48,795 nucleotides of DNA. It comes from Nitrospirota bacterium (GTDB taxonomy: Bacteria; Nitrospirota; Thermodesulfovibrionia; Thermodesulfovibrionales; JdFR-85). The notes below the pieces were generated by a model, which was not told the origin of the DNA, searched no databases, and saw only the letters and a program-made list of their open reading frames with translations. The stretch spans positions 1 to 48,795 of the forward strand of contig WFMM01000095.1 in NCBI GenBank assembly GCA_015484595.1, given 5' to 3'. Positions 36,140 to 45,812 of the stretch are shown here, piece by piece. How positions within the stretch are numbered: position 1 is the stretch's first letter; the number at the start of each line of letters is the position of its first letter. A program made the position numbers and the translations under genes.

Positions 36140-36201
36140 GAAAACACCCCTTTTTTCTGATATCCTAAAAACAACAAAAAGGTTAAACAGGAGGTTCGGT
36201 T

Positions 36202-36615
36202 ATGGACAGGTTTGTAAAGAACTTTATTATAGCAAGCATTGTGTATCTTGCACTTTCATCGGTTATAGGTGTGCTGATGGCAGTAAATACAGACTTTCAG
36301 ACACTTAAGTTCATGCATTCCCACTTTATGCTTCTTGGATGGGTCTCTATGATGATTTACGGCGTGGGGTATCACATACTTCCAAGGTTTTCAGGCAGGC
36401 TCTTAAAGAGCAAGACCATTGGTGAGCTTCAGTTCTGGCTCTCAAATATAGGGCTTATAATGCTAACGGTATTTTACACCATGAGAATATACAATCCTGA
36501 GGCAGGCATTTACACCACATTGATTGCTATCGGTGGTTTTACAGAGGTGCTGAGTATTGTCCTCTTTCTCTACAACATGCTTGCCACCATTGTGCCCAAA
36601 GAGGAACAATTTTAA
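36202..36615 (+). CDS. small 4-TM protein resembling a fragment of cbb3 oxidase subunit I (CcoN-like)
   Basis: LKFMHSHFMLLGWVSMMIYGVGYHILPRFSGR resembles CcoN TM segments with His ligands; good SD. Confidence 0.75.
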   Translation: MDRFVKNFIIASIVYLALSSVIGVLMAVNTDFQTLKFMHSHFMLLGWVSMMIYGVGYHILPRFSGRLLKSKTIGELQFWLSNIGLIMLTVFYTMRIYNPEAGIYTTLIAIGGFTEVLSIVLFLYNMLATIVPKEEQF

Positions 36616-36622
36616 GTGTTCT

Positions 36623-37297
36623 TTATTCATAGAGTTCTGACAGAGTTTCAGGGTCGGTTATTATTATCCGGCCCTTTTCTTCTTTGACGAGCCCCTTGTT
36701 TTTGAACTTTGACATGGTTCTTATGGAGGTCTCAACGGTGGTCCCAACCATGTCAGCAATGTCCTGTTTGGTAAGCCTCATGTCTATCAAGATGCCATCG
36801 CTTGTCTCTTTTCCCATCTTTGATGCAAGCTTTGCAAGCAGGGATGCTATGCGGGATTCTACACGCTCGAGGGCTATGTTTTTTAGCATCTCCTGGGAGC
36901 CCCTCATCCTTTCTCCAATGTCCATGGCAAGACGCATCATTAACTGAGGAAACCTGTCAAGCAGTTTCATAAGGGATGCCCTTGAAATCCTTACAAGCTC
37001 TGTATCTTCCATGGCTATGGCAGAAGCAGGGTAGGGAAATCCCTTCATGACAGCCACTGCTCCGAAGAACTCACCTTCAGAGATAATCTCAAGTATGAGT
37101 TCCTTGCCCTCATTGGAGTACTTGATGATCTTAACCCTGCCTGATTTTATCAGATAGAAACTGTCAGGCTGTGAACCTTCATGGAAGATGGTGCTTTTCT
37201 TTGGGTATTTTTCCACCTTGATGTACTTGCTTAGCTCTTTTAGCTCCTCGTCGTCAAGGTCACTGAATAGTTCAAATTTGCGAAGCCAGTCAGCCAT
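36623..37297 (-). CDS. Crp/Fnr family transcriptional regulator
   Basis: cNMP-binding fold, HTH LTKQDIADMVGTTVETSIRTMSKFKNKGLV. Confidence 0.93.
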   Translation of the reverse strand: MADWLRKFELFSDLDDEELKELSKYIKVEKYPKKSTIFHEGSQPDSFYLIKSGRVKIIKYSNEGKELILEIISEGEFFGAVAVMKGFPYPASAIAMEDTELVRISRASLMKLLDRFPQLMMRLAMDIGERMRGSQEMLKNIALERVESRIASLLAKLASKMGKETSDGILIDMRLTKQDIADMVGTTVETSIRTMSKFKNKGLVKEEKGRIIITDPETLSELYE

Positions 37298-37440
37298 TGA
37301 ATATACTCCTTTCCTTTATGGTAAGTTCTGATATAGGATACTAAATGAAACAAAGAACAGGCAATCATCTACTCACCCCTATCCCCTACACCCTATAATC
37401 CCCCTACCCTCTGACAAAACATTTAGGTTAAAATATAAAG

Positions 37441-38433
37441 ATGGATTTTAGCAGAATAATAAAGAGGTTTTCAAAGGTAAACATAGCTGTGGTTGGTGAC
37501 CTTATCCTTGACCATTACATCTGGGGACTGGTTGAAAGGATATCACCTGAGGCACCTGTGCCTGTTGTGGATGTAAAGAGGGAAGACTACAGCCTTGGCG
37601 GTGCAGCAAATGTAGCGTCCAATGTGGTAGCCCTTGGTGCCAGGGCAACTGTTGTCGGTGTAAGGGGCGATGACCTTCATGGTGATGTGTTAGAAGGCTT
37701 ACTTAAGGAGAGAAAGATAGACACAGAGGGCCTGTTTGTCGGGCTCAGGCCAACGACTGTAAAGACCAGGGTGATTGCCCATAACCAGCAGGTTGTGAGG
37801 TTTGACAGAGAAGACCGCCGCAGGGTAAGCAAAAAGAGGTTTAAGGAGATAAAGGAGTTTCTTGGTGATAACAAAAACAGATTTGACGCAATCATTGTCT
37901 CTGACTATAAAAAGGGGATAGTTACTGATGCCCTTATGCGATTTATTGTAAAGGAGTTCAGAGATAACGGTGGTTTTGTCTCGGTTGACCCAAAGGTGGG
38001 ACACTTCAACCTTTATAAACGGGTGTCCATAATCACTCCAAACCTGAAAGAGGCATCACAGGGAGCCTCTGTTGAGATTGAGGACGAAGGCACACTGATC
38101 AGGGCAGGTAAAAGGCTTATGAAGAAAATGGGGCTTGATTCAGTGCTGATTACCCGTGGTGAACAGGGGATGAGCCTTTTTGAAAAAGACAGGATTACCC
38201 ACATCCCAACGGTTGCAAAAAGCGTATATGATGTTACAGGAGCTGGTGATACGGTCATTGCCACTTTGACGGTTGCCCATGTTGCTGGTGCCGACCTCAG
38301 GGATGCTGCAATACTTTCAAACCATGCAGCCTCTGTGGTTGTAAGCAAACTCGGCACTGCGACGGCTACACCGTCAGAGATAAGGGAATCACTGAAGAAA
38401 AACAGCACAGAGATAAGGGAGGTAAGCAGGTAA
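37441..38433 (+). CDS. rfaE1: D-glycero-beta-D-manno-heptose-7-phosphate kinase (RfaE1-type)
   Basis: VVGDLILDHYIWGLVERISPEAPVPVVDVKREDYSLGGAANVA; DVTGAGDTVIATL. Confidence 0.93.
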   Translation: MDFSRIIKRFSKVNIAVVGDLILDHYIWGLVERISPEAPVPVVDVKREDYSLGGAANVASNVVALGARATVVGVRGDDLHGDVLEGLLKERKIDTEGLFVGLRPTTVKTRVIAHNQQVVRFDREDRRRVSKKRFKEIKEFLGDNKNRFDAIIVSDYKKGIVTDALMRFIVKEFRDNGGFVSVDPKVGHFNLYKRVSIITPNLKEASQGASVEIEDEGTLIRAGKRLMKKMGLDSVLITRGEQGMSLFEKDRITHIPTVAKSVYDVTGAGDTVIATLTVAHVAGADLRDAAILSNHAASVVVSKLGTATATPSEIRESLKKNSTEIREVSR

Positions 38434-38434
38434 G

Positions 38435-39505
38435 ATGGAAAAAAAACAGCCAACAGCGGTTGCACTTCTGTCAGGGGGGCTTGACAGCACCCTTGCCATA
38501 CTGGTGCTCCTTAAACAGAACATCAGGGTAAAGGCAATTACCTTTCTCACACAGTTTGGTTGTGATATAACGGACAGTTCCTCCTGCTCAAAGAACCCCT
38601 TTCCTGCTGCCAGGAAGTTTGGCTTTGAGGTTAAGCTCTGTCATCTATCAGACAAGTTCATGGAGATAGTGAAAAACCCGAAGTTTGGACATGGCAAGAA
38701 CATGAATCCCTGTATAGACTGCCGCATACTGATGCTTAAGGAAGCAAAGGTTTACATGGACCTCATTGGTGCGGACTTCCTCGTGACAGGAGAGGTTTTA
38801 GGGCAGCGTCCGATGAGCCAGAGAAGGGAGTGCTTTCCAATGATAGACAGAGAGGCCGGTGTAGAGGGCCTTGTTCTAAGGCCATTAAGTGCCAAACTGA
38901 TGCCTCCCACCATACCTGAACTGAGGGGGCTTGTTGACCGTGAGAGGCTTTACGACTTTAAGGGAAGAACCCGTAAACCACAGATGGCACTTGCCGAGGA
39001 ACTTGGGCTCGATGATTACCCCTCCCCTGCAGGGGGATGTTTGCTTACTGAGCCCACTTACTCAACGAGGCTAAGGGATTTACTGAAGCACAATCCTGAC
39101 CCTGACATCAGGGATATCCACCTTCTCAGAGTGGGCAGGCACTTCAGGCTTTCTCCGACTACCAAATTAGTGGTTGGCAGGAACCGCTCAGAAAACGAAA
39201 GGATACTCTCCATGGCCCATAAGGATGACACGCTACTCAGGGTGCCAGGCGTGGGAAGCCCTGTTTCTATGCTAACCGGAGTGGCATCCCAGACTGATAT
39301 ACTGGTTGCCGCTTCTATCACTGCAAGATACTCAGATGCAAAAAACCTTAGCACCGTCAGGGTGCTCATCTATAACATAAAAGAAGACCTCTATAATGTA
39401 GAGGTGGAACCGGCTGAAGACAGTGTTTTAGAGGGCTACAGGATTCAGTATGTTGAAAAGAAAAGGAGGAAAAGGAAAAGACAGAGAAGGGCAGTTGAGG
39501 TTTAA
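38435..39505 (+). CDS. PP-loop ATPase, tRNA thiolation-like protein
   Basis: ALLSGGLDSTLAI PP-loop; NPCIDCRILM; TGEVLGQRPMSQR; GGCLLTEP. Confidence 0.85.
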   Translation: MEKKQPTAVALLSGGLDSTLAILVLLKQNIRVKAITFLTQFGCDITDSSSCSKNPFPAARKFGFEVKLCHLSDKFMEIVKNPKFGHGKNMNPCIDCRILMLKEAKVYMDLIGADFLVTGEVLGQRPMSQRRECFPMIDREAGVEGLVLRPLSAKLMPPTIPELRGLVDRERLYDFKGRTRKPQMALAEELGLDDYPSPAGGCLLTEPTYSTRLRDLLKHNPDPDIRDIHLLRVGRHFRLSPTTKLVVGRNRSENERILSMAHKDDTLLRVPGVGSPVSMLTGVASQTDILVAASITARYSDAKNLSTVRVLIYNIKEDLYNVEVEPAEDSVLEGYRIQYVEKKRRKRKRQRRAVEV

Positions 39506-39516
39506 AAACTGAAGAG

Positions 39517-41316
39517 TCATTTTCCAAGTGCTTTTTCAAGCCTCTTTACAAACTCTTCAGGCCCTACGAATCCGATAAGTCTGAGACTTTCAATTTCTCT
39601 TCCGTCCCTTCCAAGGAAGACCACCGTTGGAACGCCCTTTATTTTGTACTTTCTTTTTATCTTCTGAACAAAGGGGCTGCTGTCGTTTGTAAGATCCACC
39701 TTTAAAAAGAGGACCCTGCCGTCATAGCTTACCACTGAAGGGTCGGAAAATGTTATGGTATCAAGCTCCTTACAGGGTATGCACCAGTCAGCAAAAAAGT
39801 CTATCACCACTGGCTTTGAGCTTGCCTGAGCATCCCTGACAAGGGTTTCTGTGTACTGTCTCCATTGTATCTCTGCTGTGTGGGTTTGTCTGCCTGAGAC
39901 AAAGACCCATGTGGCAACCACTATCATGGCTATGGCTATGATGGACTTGATGATGTGAAAACCCCTTGCATTCAGACCAGAGCGGTCAAACAGGATAAGC
40001 CATGCACCACTTACAAAAAGTGCCAGAGAGAAAAGGTGGTTGTAGGTTGACTTACTAAGGACTGGGTCAAGAAAGTAAACTGCCATTATTATCAGAATAA
40101 AGCCGAAGATCCTTCTTACCCCGAGCATCCATTCGCCAGAGCGGGGCAGTGAAGATATCTTGCTTGAGAAGGTTCCAAGTATCAGATAGGGCAGGCCAAG
40201 CCCCATGGCAAGAAAGAAAAACATGATAAATCCTGTAAAGGGGTCACCCTTTGCTGCCACATAGGTAAGAAGCCCCAATACAAAGGGCCCGATACAGGGT
40301 GCAGCCACTATTCCCATGGTAACACCCATTACAAAGGAGCCTGCTACTCCAGAGCGTGCCTCACCACCGGTAAGCCTCATAAGAAAGGACGGCACCCTTA
40401 TCTCGTAAAGCCCGAACATGCTAAGTGACAGTATTACCATTATGGCTGCTATTGCGATGCTTACTGCAGGTGATGTAAGCTGGGTTCCGAGCATGTTTCC
40501 CGAAAGAGCGGCTGCTGTGCCAAGGGCAGAATACATTACCGAGATGCCAAGGACATAAAACAGGGCATTGACAAAACCCTTTCCTCTGTGCTCCATTCCA
40601 CCAAAGTAGGAGATGGTAATGGGAATCAGCGGATAGACACAGGGTGTGAGGTTAAGGGCAAGGCCACCAAGGAATATAAGTAAAAGCGTAAGTAAGAGCC
40701 CCTTTTGGGCAATCAGGGCTGATACATCACCCCCTGAAGTAACTGAAAATCCAGTGGATCTTTTGACCGTCTTTTCTCCAGAGGGTTGAGTTTCTGAAAA
40801 GATGTCTTTGTTTAGCCGCCTTACTTCAGTGCCTGCTGAAGCAATATTTAGCGTAAAATTCAGCGTCTTTCTGGTTGGAGGGAGACAGACCTGGTCGTTA
40901 CATGCCTGATATGTGAGAACTGCCGGTATTTTGTAGGCACCAGGTTTTAAGGTTTTATCAGAAAGGGCATGAATTATTATGTTTATCCTGCCACTGAATA
41001 TTTCTACCCTGCCAACTGACTTGAGGGTCATTACCTCGTGTTCGGGGAAGGTGATGGCTGTTATCTTTATACCTTCCGGTAATTTAAAATCTAATTTTGT
41101 GGGAACGGCAAACTCGTTTGAAGGTTTATTGCTGTTAATGTGCCATCCCTTTTTGATGTTTACGCCAAGGGCAATCTGGAATTCACTTCCAGCGATAACC
41201 TTATCAGTAGCGTAATAGGGTTTTATCTCGAGGACCTCTTCAGGTGTGATTGAAAGACACAAAGACGGAAAAAAAAGAATGACGATAACGAAAAGTGAAA
41301 TTAATCTACCTCGCAC
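39517..41316 (-). CDS. dsbD: thiol:disulfide interchange protein DsbD
   Basis: N-domain CNDQVCLPP; membrane domain LTPCVYPLIPITISYFGG; C-terminal thioredoxin FADWCIPCKELD. Confidence 0.94.
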   Translation of the reverse strand: MRGRLISLFVIVILFFPSLCLSITPEEVLEIKPYYATDKVIAGSEFQIALGVNIKKGWHINSNKPSNEFAVPTKLDFKLPEGIKITAITFPEHEVMTLKSVGRVEIFSGRINIIIHALSDKTLKPGAYKIPAVLTYQACNDQVCLPPTRKTLNFTLNIASAGTEVRRLNKDIFSETQPSGEKTVKRSTGFSVTSGGDVSALIAQKGLLLTLLLIFLGGLALNLTPCVYPLIPITISYFGGMEHRGKGFVNALFYVLGISVMYSALGTAAALSGNMLGTQLTSPAVSIAIAAIMVILSLSMFGLYEIRVPSFLMRLTGGEARSGVAGSFVMGVTMGIVAAPCIGPFVLGLLTYVAAKGDPFTGFIMFFFLAMGLGLPYLILGTFSSKISSLPRSGEWMLGVRRIFGFILIIMAVYFLDPVLSKSTYNHLFSLALFVSGAWLILFDRSGLNARGFHIIKSIIAIAMIVVATWVFVSGRQTHTAEIQWRQYTETLVRDAQASSKPVVIDFFADWCIPCKELDTITFSDPSVVSYDGRVLFLKVDLTNDSSPFVQKIKRKYKIKGVPTVVFLGRDGREIESLRLIGFVGPEEFVKRLEKALGK

Positions 41317-41788
41317 ACTCTTCCTCCGAGCCTTTTATCTTCTCTATAGCGTGGGGTAATACATCTATGATAACATCAAGACCTTCCTTAACAGCCTTGG
41401 GACTTCCAGGAAGATTTACGATCAGACACTCTCCCCTTACACCTGCCAGTGCCCTTGAAAGCATTGCCCTTGGGGTTTTCTTAAGCCCCTCAAACCGCAT
41501 GGCCTCTGCAATGCCAGGTATCTCCCTGTCTATGACTTCACTGGTTACATCAGGTGTGATGTCCCTCGGGGAAAGCCCTGTGCCACCGTTTGTTATTATA
41601 AGGTCAACGGTCTCTGAAAGCGTTGTCAGGAGCTCTTTTAACTGAGACCGTTCGTCAGGTATGATCTCGTATCTGACTACCCTGAAGCCTTTACTTTCCA
41701 GGATTTCCTTGACTGTCTGACCACTTAGGTCCTGCCGTTCTCCCCTTGAGCCCCTGTCACTGAGAGTAATGATAGCAGCGCTGTACAT
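41306..41788 (-). CDS. mogA: molybdenum cofactor biosynthesis protein MogA/MoaB
   Basis: AAIITLSDRGSRGERQDLSG; DLIITNGGTGLSPRDITPDVT; IVNLPGSPKAVKEGL. Confidence 0.92.
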   Translation of the reverse strand: MYSAAIITLSDRGSRGERQDLSGQTVKEILESKGFRVVRYEIIPDERSQLKELLTTLSETVDLIITNGGTGLSPRDITPDVTSEVIDREIPGIAEAMRFEGLKKTPRAMLSRALAGVRGECLIVNLPGSPKAVKEGLDVIIDVLPHAIEKIKGSEEECAR

Positions 41789-41791
41789 AGG

Positions 41792-42232
41792 TCAGTTTTT
41801 TATCTCTATTGGGTCGCCCTTTTTTATTTCACCACCCTTTAAGACCTTTACAAATATGCCCTCCTTTGGCATTACACAGTCACCTGCCTGGTGATAGATG
41901 GCACACCGGCTGTGACACTTCTTTCCAATCTGACTTACCTCCACCTCAACGGTTTCTCCGATCTTAAGCCTTGTGCCCACAGGTAGGCTGAGAAGGTCAA
42001 TGCCCTCGGTGGTTATATTTTCTGCAAAGTCGCCAGGGCCTACATCGAGCCCTTTATGCTTCATCTTCTGGATGCTTTCAACTGCAAGGAGGCTTACCTG
42101 TCTGTGCCAGCTTGATGAGGCGTGGGCATCACCAGAGATGCCGAAGTTCTCCTGAATAACCACCTTTTCGACGGGTTTCTTTCTGACACCCTTTCGGTCA
42201 CTTATATTGATTGATACGACCCTTCCGTTCAT
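41792..42232 (-). CDS. MOSC domain protein (likely start MNGRVV; ORF track extends to 42292)
   Basis: GISGDAHASSSWHRQVSLLAVESI; PGDFAENITTEGIDL; CHSRCAIY. Confidence 0.88.
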   Translation of the reverse strand: MNGRVVSINISDRKGVRKKPVEKVVIQENFGISGDAHASSSWHRQVSLLAVESIQKMKHKGLDVGPGDFAENITTEGIDLLSLPVGTRLKIGETVEVEVSQIGKKCHSRCAIYHQAGDCVMPKEGIFVKVLKGGEIKKGDPIEIKN

Positions 42233-42340
42233 ATAGGATAGTATAACCAAAAGTAAGGTGCTAAATCTACAGCCTGTGTTACATAAAAACAATCCGTTAT
42301 GGTATTTTATATGAAAACCTCAGACAATGGATGAAAACTC

Positions 42341-43489
42341 ATGAGTAAACAAAGGACCATACTGATCGTAGACGACGAAAAAACCAACCTCAAACTTCTT
42401 TCTGCAATGCTTGCGCCCGAGGGATACAGGATAATCACTGCCGAAAGTGGTAAAAAGGCCCTCGAACTCGTTAAAGAAGAAGACCCTGACATCATACTCC
42501 TTGACATAATGATGCCAGAGATGGATGGATACGAGGTGTGTAAAAGGTTAAAGTCAGATAAAGAGACGAGGATAATTCCCATAATCATGGTTACTGCTTT
42601 AACTGACAAAAAGGACAAGATAAAGGCAGCTGAGTCAGGCGCTGATGAGTTTATATCAAAACCAGTTGACAGAACAGAGCTTCAGGTGAGGGTAAAGTCA
42701 CTTCTCAGGATTAAACAGTATCATGAAGAACTGATTCAGAGTTTTAAGGAGCTTGAAGCTCAGAACAGAAAGCTTCGTGAGCTTGAGCACATGAAGGAAG
42801 AACTTACCAACATGGTGGTTCACGACATTAAAAACTCCCTGTTTGAGATGTCCTTTATCTTGCAGCTTTTTCTCAAGCACAAAAGGATGTTCAACGAAAA
42901 GCAGCTTAACTTTCTAAAGATAGGTATCGACAACTGTGATCACATGAAGTCCATGATACAGAACATACTCGACATCTATAAGATGCAGGAGGGGAAGCTT
43001 TCGTTGAATAAAGAATTGACCTATATTGACGATATAATAAATCAGACCACCGAGATGTTCGTTCCTTCACTGGAGCTTAACGACCTGCAGATAGGTGTTT
43101 TCGTTGACGATGAACTGCCAGTTGTGGAGATTGACAGGATTTTGATTACAAGGGTGCTTTCAAATCTGATATACAATGCAATAAAGCACACCCCAAGGGG
43201 TGGAGACATAACGGTCAGGGCCTATCCTGAAGGTGGAGATACCATCAGGGTGGATGTGGAAAACGACGGTGATACCATACCTCCTGAGTTCAGACAGAAG
43301 ATATTTGACAGGTTTGAGCAGCTTGAGATCAGGGAAAAGGGTATAATATCCGGAAGTTGTGGCCTTGGGCTTACCTTTTGCAAGATGGCAATCGAGGCAC
43401 ATGGTGGCAGGATTTGGGTAGAGGACAGAGAGGATTCTCTGGGAAGTAAGTTCAGCTTTTCCCTGCCAGTTGCAGAAGGGAAAGACTAA
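42341..43489 (+). CDS. REC-HisKA-HATPase hybrid histidine kinase
   Basis: ILIVDDEKTNLKLLSAML...IILLDIMMPEMDGYEVC; MVVHDIKNSLFEM; C-terminal HATPase. Confidence 0.92.
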   Translation: MSKQRTILIVDDEKTNLKLLSAMLAPEGYRIITAESGKKALELVKEEDPDIILLDIMMPEMDGYEVCKRLKSDKETRIIPIIMVTALTDKKDKIKAAESGADEFISKPVDRTELQVRVKSLLRIKQYHEELIQSFKELEAQNRKLRELEHMKEELTNMVVHDIKNSLFEMSFILQLFLKHKRMFNEKQLNFLKIGIDNCDHMKSMIQNILDIYKMQEGKLSLNKELTYIDDIINQTTEMFVPSLELNDLQIGVFVDDELPVVEIDRILITRVLSNLIYNAIKHTPRGGDITVRAYPEGGDTIRVDVENDGDTIPPEFRQKIFDRFEQLEIREKGIISGSCGLGLTFCKMAIEAHGGRIWVEDREDSLGSKFSFSLPVAEGKD

Positions 43490-43587
43490 AGAATAAACAC
43501 ACGGCAGTTCTGGAGGGCCTTTTTTTAAGGATCTGCTGGTGATTAAAGGGTGTTTCTGAAAGCACAACGACATCTATCGAGAGTTTA

Positions 43588-44190
43588 ATGAAGACATTAA
43601 GGGCTATCAGAAATCTGATTTTTACACTGTTTATTGTTTTCCTGACCATTACTTCAGCCCATGCTGCAGTTGAATCTGACAGTGTGGTGTCCTCAGAGTA
43701 CCTGTTAAAGGCAGCCTTTTTGTACAAATTTATAAACTTCGTTGACTGGCCTGAGGAGTTATTTAAACAAAGTGAGTACTTCAACCTCTGCATCCTTGGC
43801 AAAAACCCCTTTGGTGATGCCATATTCGTTTTTGATGAGCGGCAGGTAAGAAACAGGACCCTGAAGATAAAACTCATCCGATCGGTATCGGAAGTCAAAG
43901 ACTGCAGGATTCTCTACATCAGTCCATCCAGAAAGAAACAGATCGACAGAATAATAAAAAAAGTTAGCACCGCCCCTGTGTTAACAGTTGCTGACCTGAA
44001 GGGGTTTGCAAAAAAGGGGGTTATTATCAACCTTATAAGGGTGTCAAACAGGATAAGGTTTGAGATAAACCTTGCCTATGCCCGAAGGGCAGGGCTTAGA
44101 ATAAGCTCAAAATTACTTAGGCTTGCTGTGAAGGTGTACGATGAAAAGAAGGTATCAGTTCGGAGAGATATTAAAGAATCTTTCAATTAG
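43588..44190 (+). CDS. YfiR-family periplasmic protein (DUF4154)
   Basis: Signal peptide; EYLLKAAFLYKFINFVDWPEE; FNLCILGKNPFGD; LTVADLKGFAKKGVIINL. Confidence 0.88.
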   Translation: MKTLRAIRNLIFTLFIVFLTITSAHAAVESDSVVSSEYLLKAAFLYKFINFVDWPEELFKQSEYFNLCILGKNPFGDAIFVFDERQVRNRTLKIKLIRSVSEVKDCRILYISPSRKKQIDRIIKKVSTAPVLTVADLKGFAKKGVIINLIRVSNRIRFEINLAYARRAGLRISSKLLRLAVKVYDEKKVSVRRDIKESFN

Positions 44191-45778
44191 AGACAAGATC
44201 ACCCTGATAATAATGGTAACGAGCACTGTAGTGCTTCTTACTGCCACTGTGGCCTTTGTCCTTAATGACCTTTACAAGGTCAAAAGGAACATATCAGAAA
44301 ACCTAAAAAGCATTGCAAAGATAATTGCCAACAATTGCACGGCTGCGATTGAGTTTAGAGATAGCCAGACCGCAAAGGAGATACTTAGCTCTCTGGAGAA
44401 CGAACATACCATTGCCTCTGCCACACTTTACAATAACAGGGGCATTAAATTTGCTGAATACCGAAACAGTGATCTTTTAAAAGAGGCAGACCGTGATGAG
44501 GATGAAGGGCTGCCTATTAACTGGAAGGGCCTGTGGGATGAGGTAAAGATTGAAGGTGATTACTTTGTTGCCTTTCAGAAGATATACCTTGATGGAAAGA
44601 TTATAGGTGCCTTAAAGGTCAGATACGATTTAAGTGAGATGAAAAAACGGATAGGGGGCTATCTCTTTATAGCACTTGTGGTATTTTTTGCTTCCATAAT
44701 AATTGCCTATCTGATTGCCACAAGGATTCAGGGCGTAATATCAACGCCCATAATCAGGACGACCCAGACGATTCGCAGCATAACAGAATCAGGGGATTAC
44801 TCTTTGAGGGTTAAGACAGGAATAGACAGGGTTGATGAGATAGGAGTGCTCGTCAGGAGTTTCAATGACATGGTCTCCCAGATACAGGCTCGTGACAGGG
44901 AGCTTGAAGAGCACAGAGAGCATCTTGAGGAGCTGGTTAAGCAAAGGACGAGGGAGCTTGAGTCTGCATCACAGAGGGCATTACAGATGGCAAGACAGGC
45001 AAAGGCTGCCAGCCTTGCAAAGACCACATTTCTTGCAAATATGAGTCACGAACTCAGGACCCCCCTTAATGCAATAATCGGCTTTTCAGAGGTGCTGTTA
45101 GATAAACACTACGGTGAGATAAACAGGATACAGGAGGAATACATAAACGACATCCTACACAGTGCAAGGCATCTGCTGTCACTGATTGATGACATCCTTG
45201 ACCTGTCAAAGATAGAGGTTGGGAAGATGGAACTCCACAAGGATTATGTAAACTTCAGGGAACTGATAGAACGATCCCTTATTATGATAAAGCAGAAGGC
45301 TGCAAAACACGGGATAAAGATAACCACAATAATAGAGGAGATACCAGAGGTTGTGATGCTTGATGAGAGAAAGATGAAGCAGGTGCTTTTTAATCTGTTA
45401 ACCAATGCAGCAAAGTTTACCCCTGATGGTGGAAACATAGACATCCATGTCAGAATTGTGGACTTTCAATGGATAAAGGATAATGTGCCTTCCAGATTTA
45501 AAGAGGATGTATTTAAGGTGATTAACAGACCAGAGGAGCAATACATTAAGGTCACCGTAAGAGACACGGGGGTTGGGATAGCACCTGAGGCGATAAAGAA
45601 GATATTTGAGCCCTTTCAGCAGGAAGACAGCTCCACCTCTCGCCGTTTCGGTGGAACAGGTCTCGGTCTTGCCCTGAGTGCTGAGATAATAAGACTTCAT
45701 AAAGGTGCCATATGGGTTGTGAGCGAACCTGACAGAGGCAGTGAGTTTACCTTTGTCGTGCCGGTTGAGGAGATATAA
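44141..45778 (+). CDS. sensor histidine kinase with CHASE8-like periplasmic domain, HAMP, HisKA, HATPase
   Basis: SIAKIIANNCTAAIEFRDSQTAKEILSSLENEHTIASATLYNNRG; KTTFLANMSHELRTPLNAIIGFSEVLLDKHYG. Confidence 0.9.
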   Translation: MKRRYQFGEILKNLSIRDKITLIIMVTSTVVLLTATVAFVLNDLYKVKRNISENLKSIAKIIANNCTAAIEFRDSQTAKEILSSLENEHTIASATLYNNRGIKFAEYRNSDLLKEADRDEDEGLPINWKGLWDEVKIEGDYFVAFQKIYLDGKIIGALKVRYDLSEMKKRIGGYLFIALVVFFASIIIAYLIATRIQGVISTPIIRTTQTIRSITESGDYSLRVKTGIDRVDEIGVLVRSFNDMVSQIQARDRELEEHREHLEELVKQRTRELESASQRALQMARQAKAASLAKTTFLANMSHELRTPLNAIIGFSEVLLDKHYGEINRIQEEYINDILHSARHLLSLIDDILDLSKIEVGKMELHKDYVNFRELIERSLIMIKQKAAKHGIKITTIIEEIPEVVMLDERKMKQVLFNLLTNAAKFTPDGGNIDIHVRIVDFQWIKDNVPSRFKEDVFKVINRPEEQYIKVTVRDTGVGIAPEAIKKIFEPFQQEDSSTSRRFGGTGLGLALSAEIIRLHKGAIWVVSEPDRGSEFTFVVPVEEI

Positions 45779-45812
45779 AAGGGGAGGTTATGGTAGAATA
45801 TGAAAGTCAGGG

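Noticed and set aside
36202-36615. CcoN-like ORF as a truncated oxidase pseudogene
   Set aside because: It has a good SD, intact start and stop, complete TM segments and its own operator-like site, more consistent with a functional small protein.
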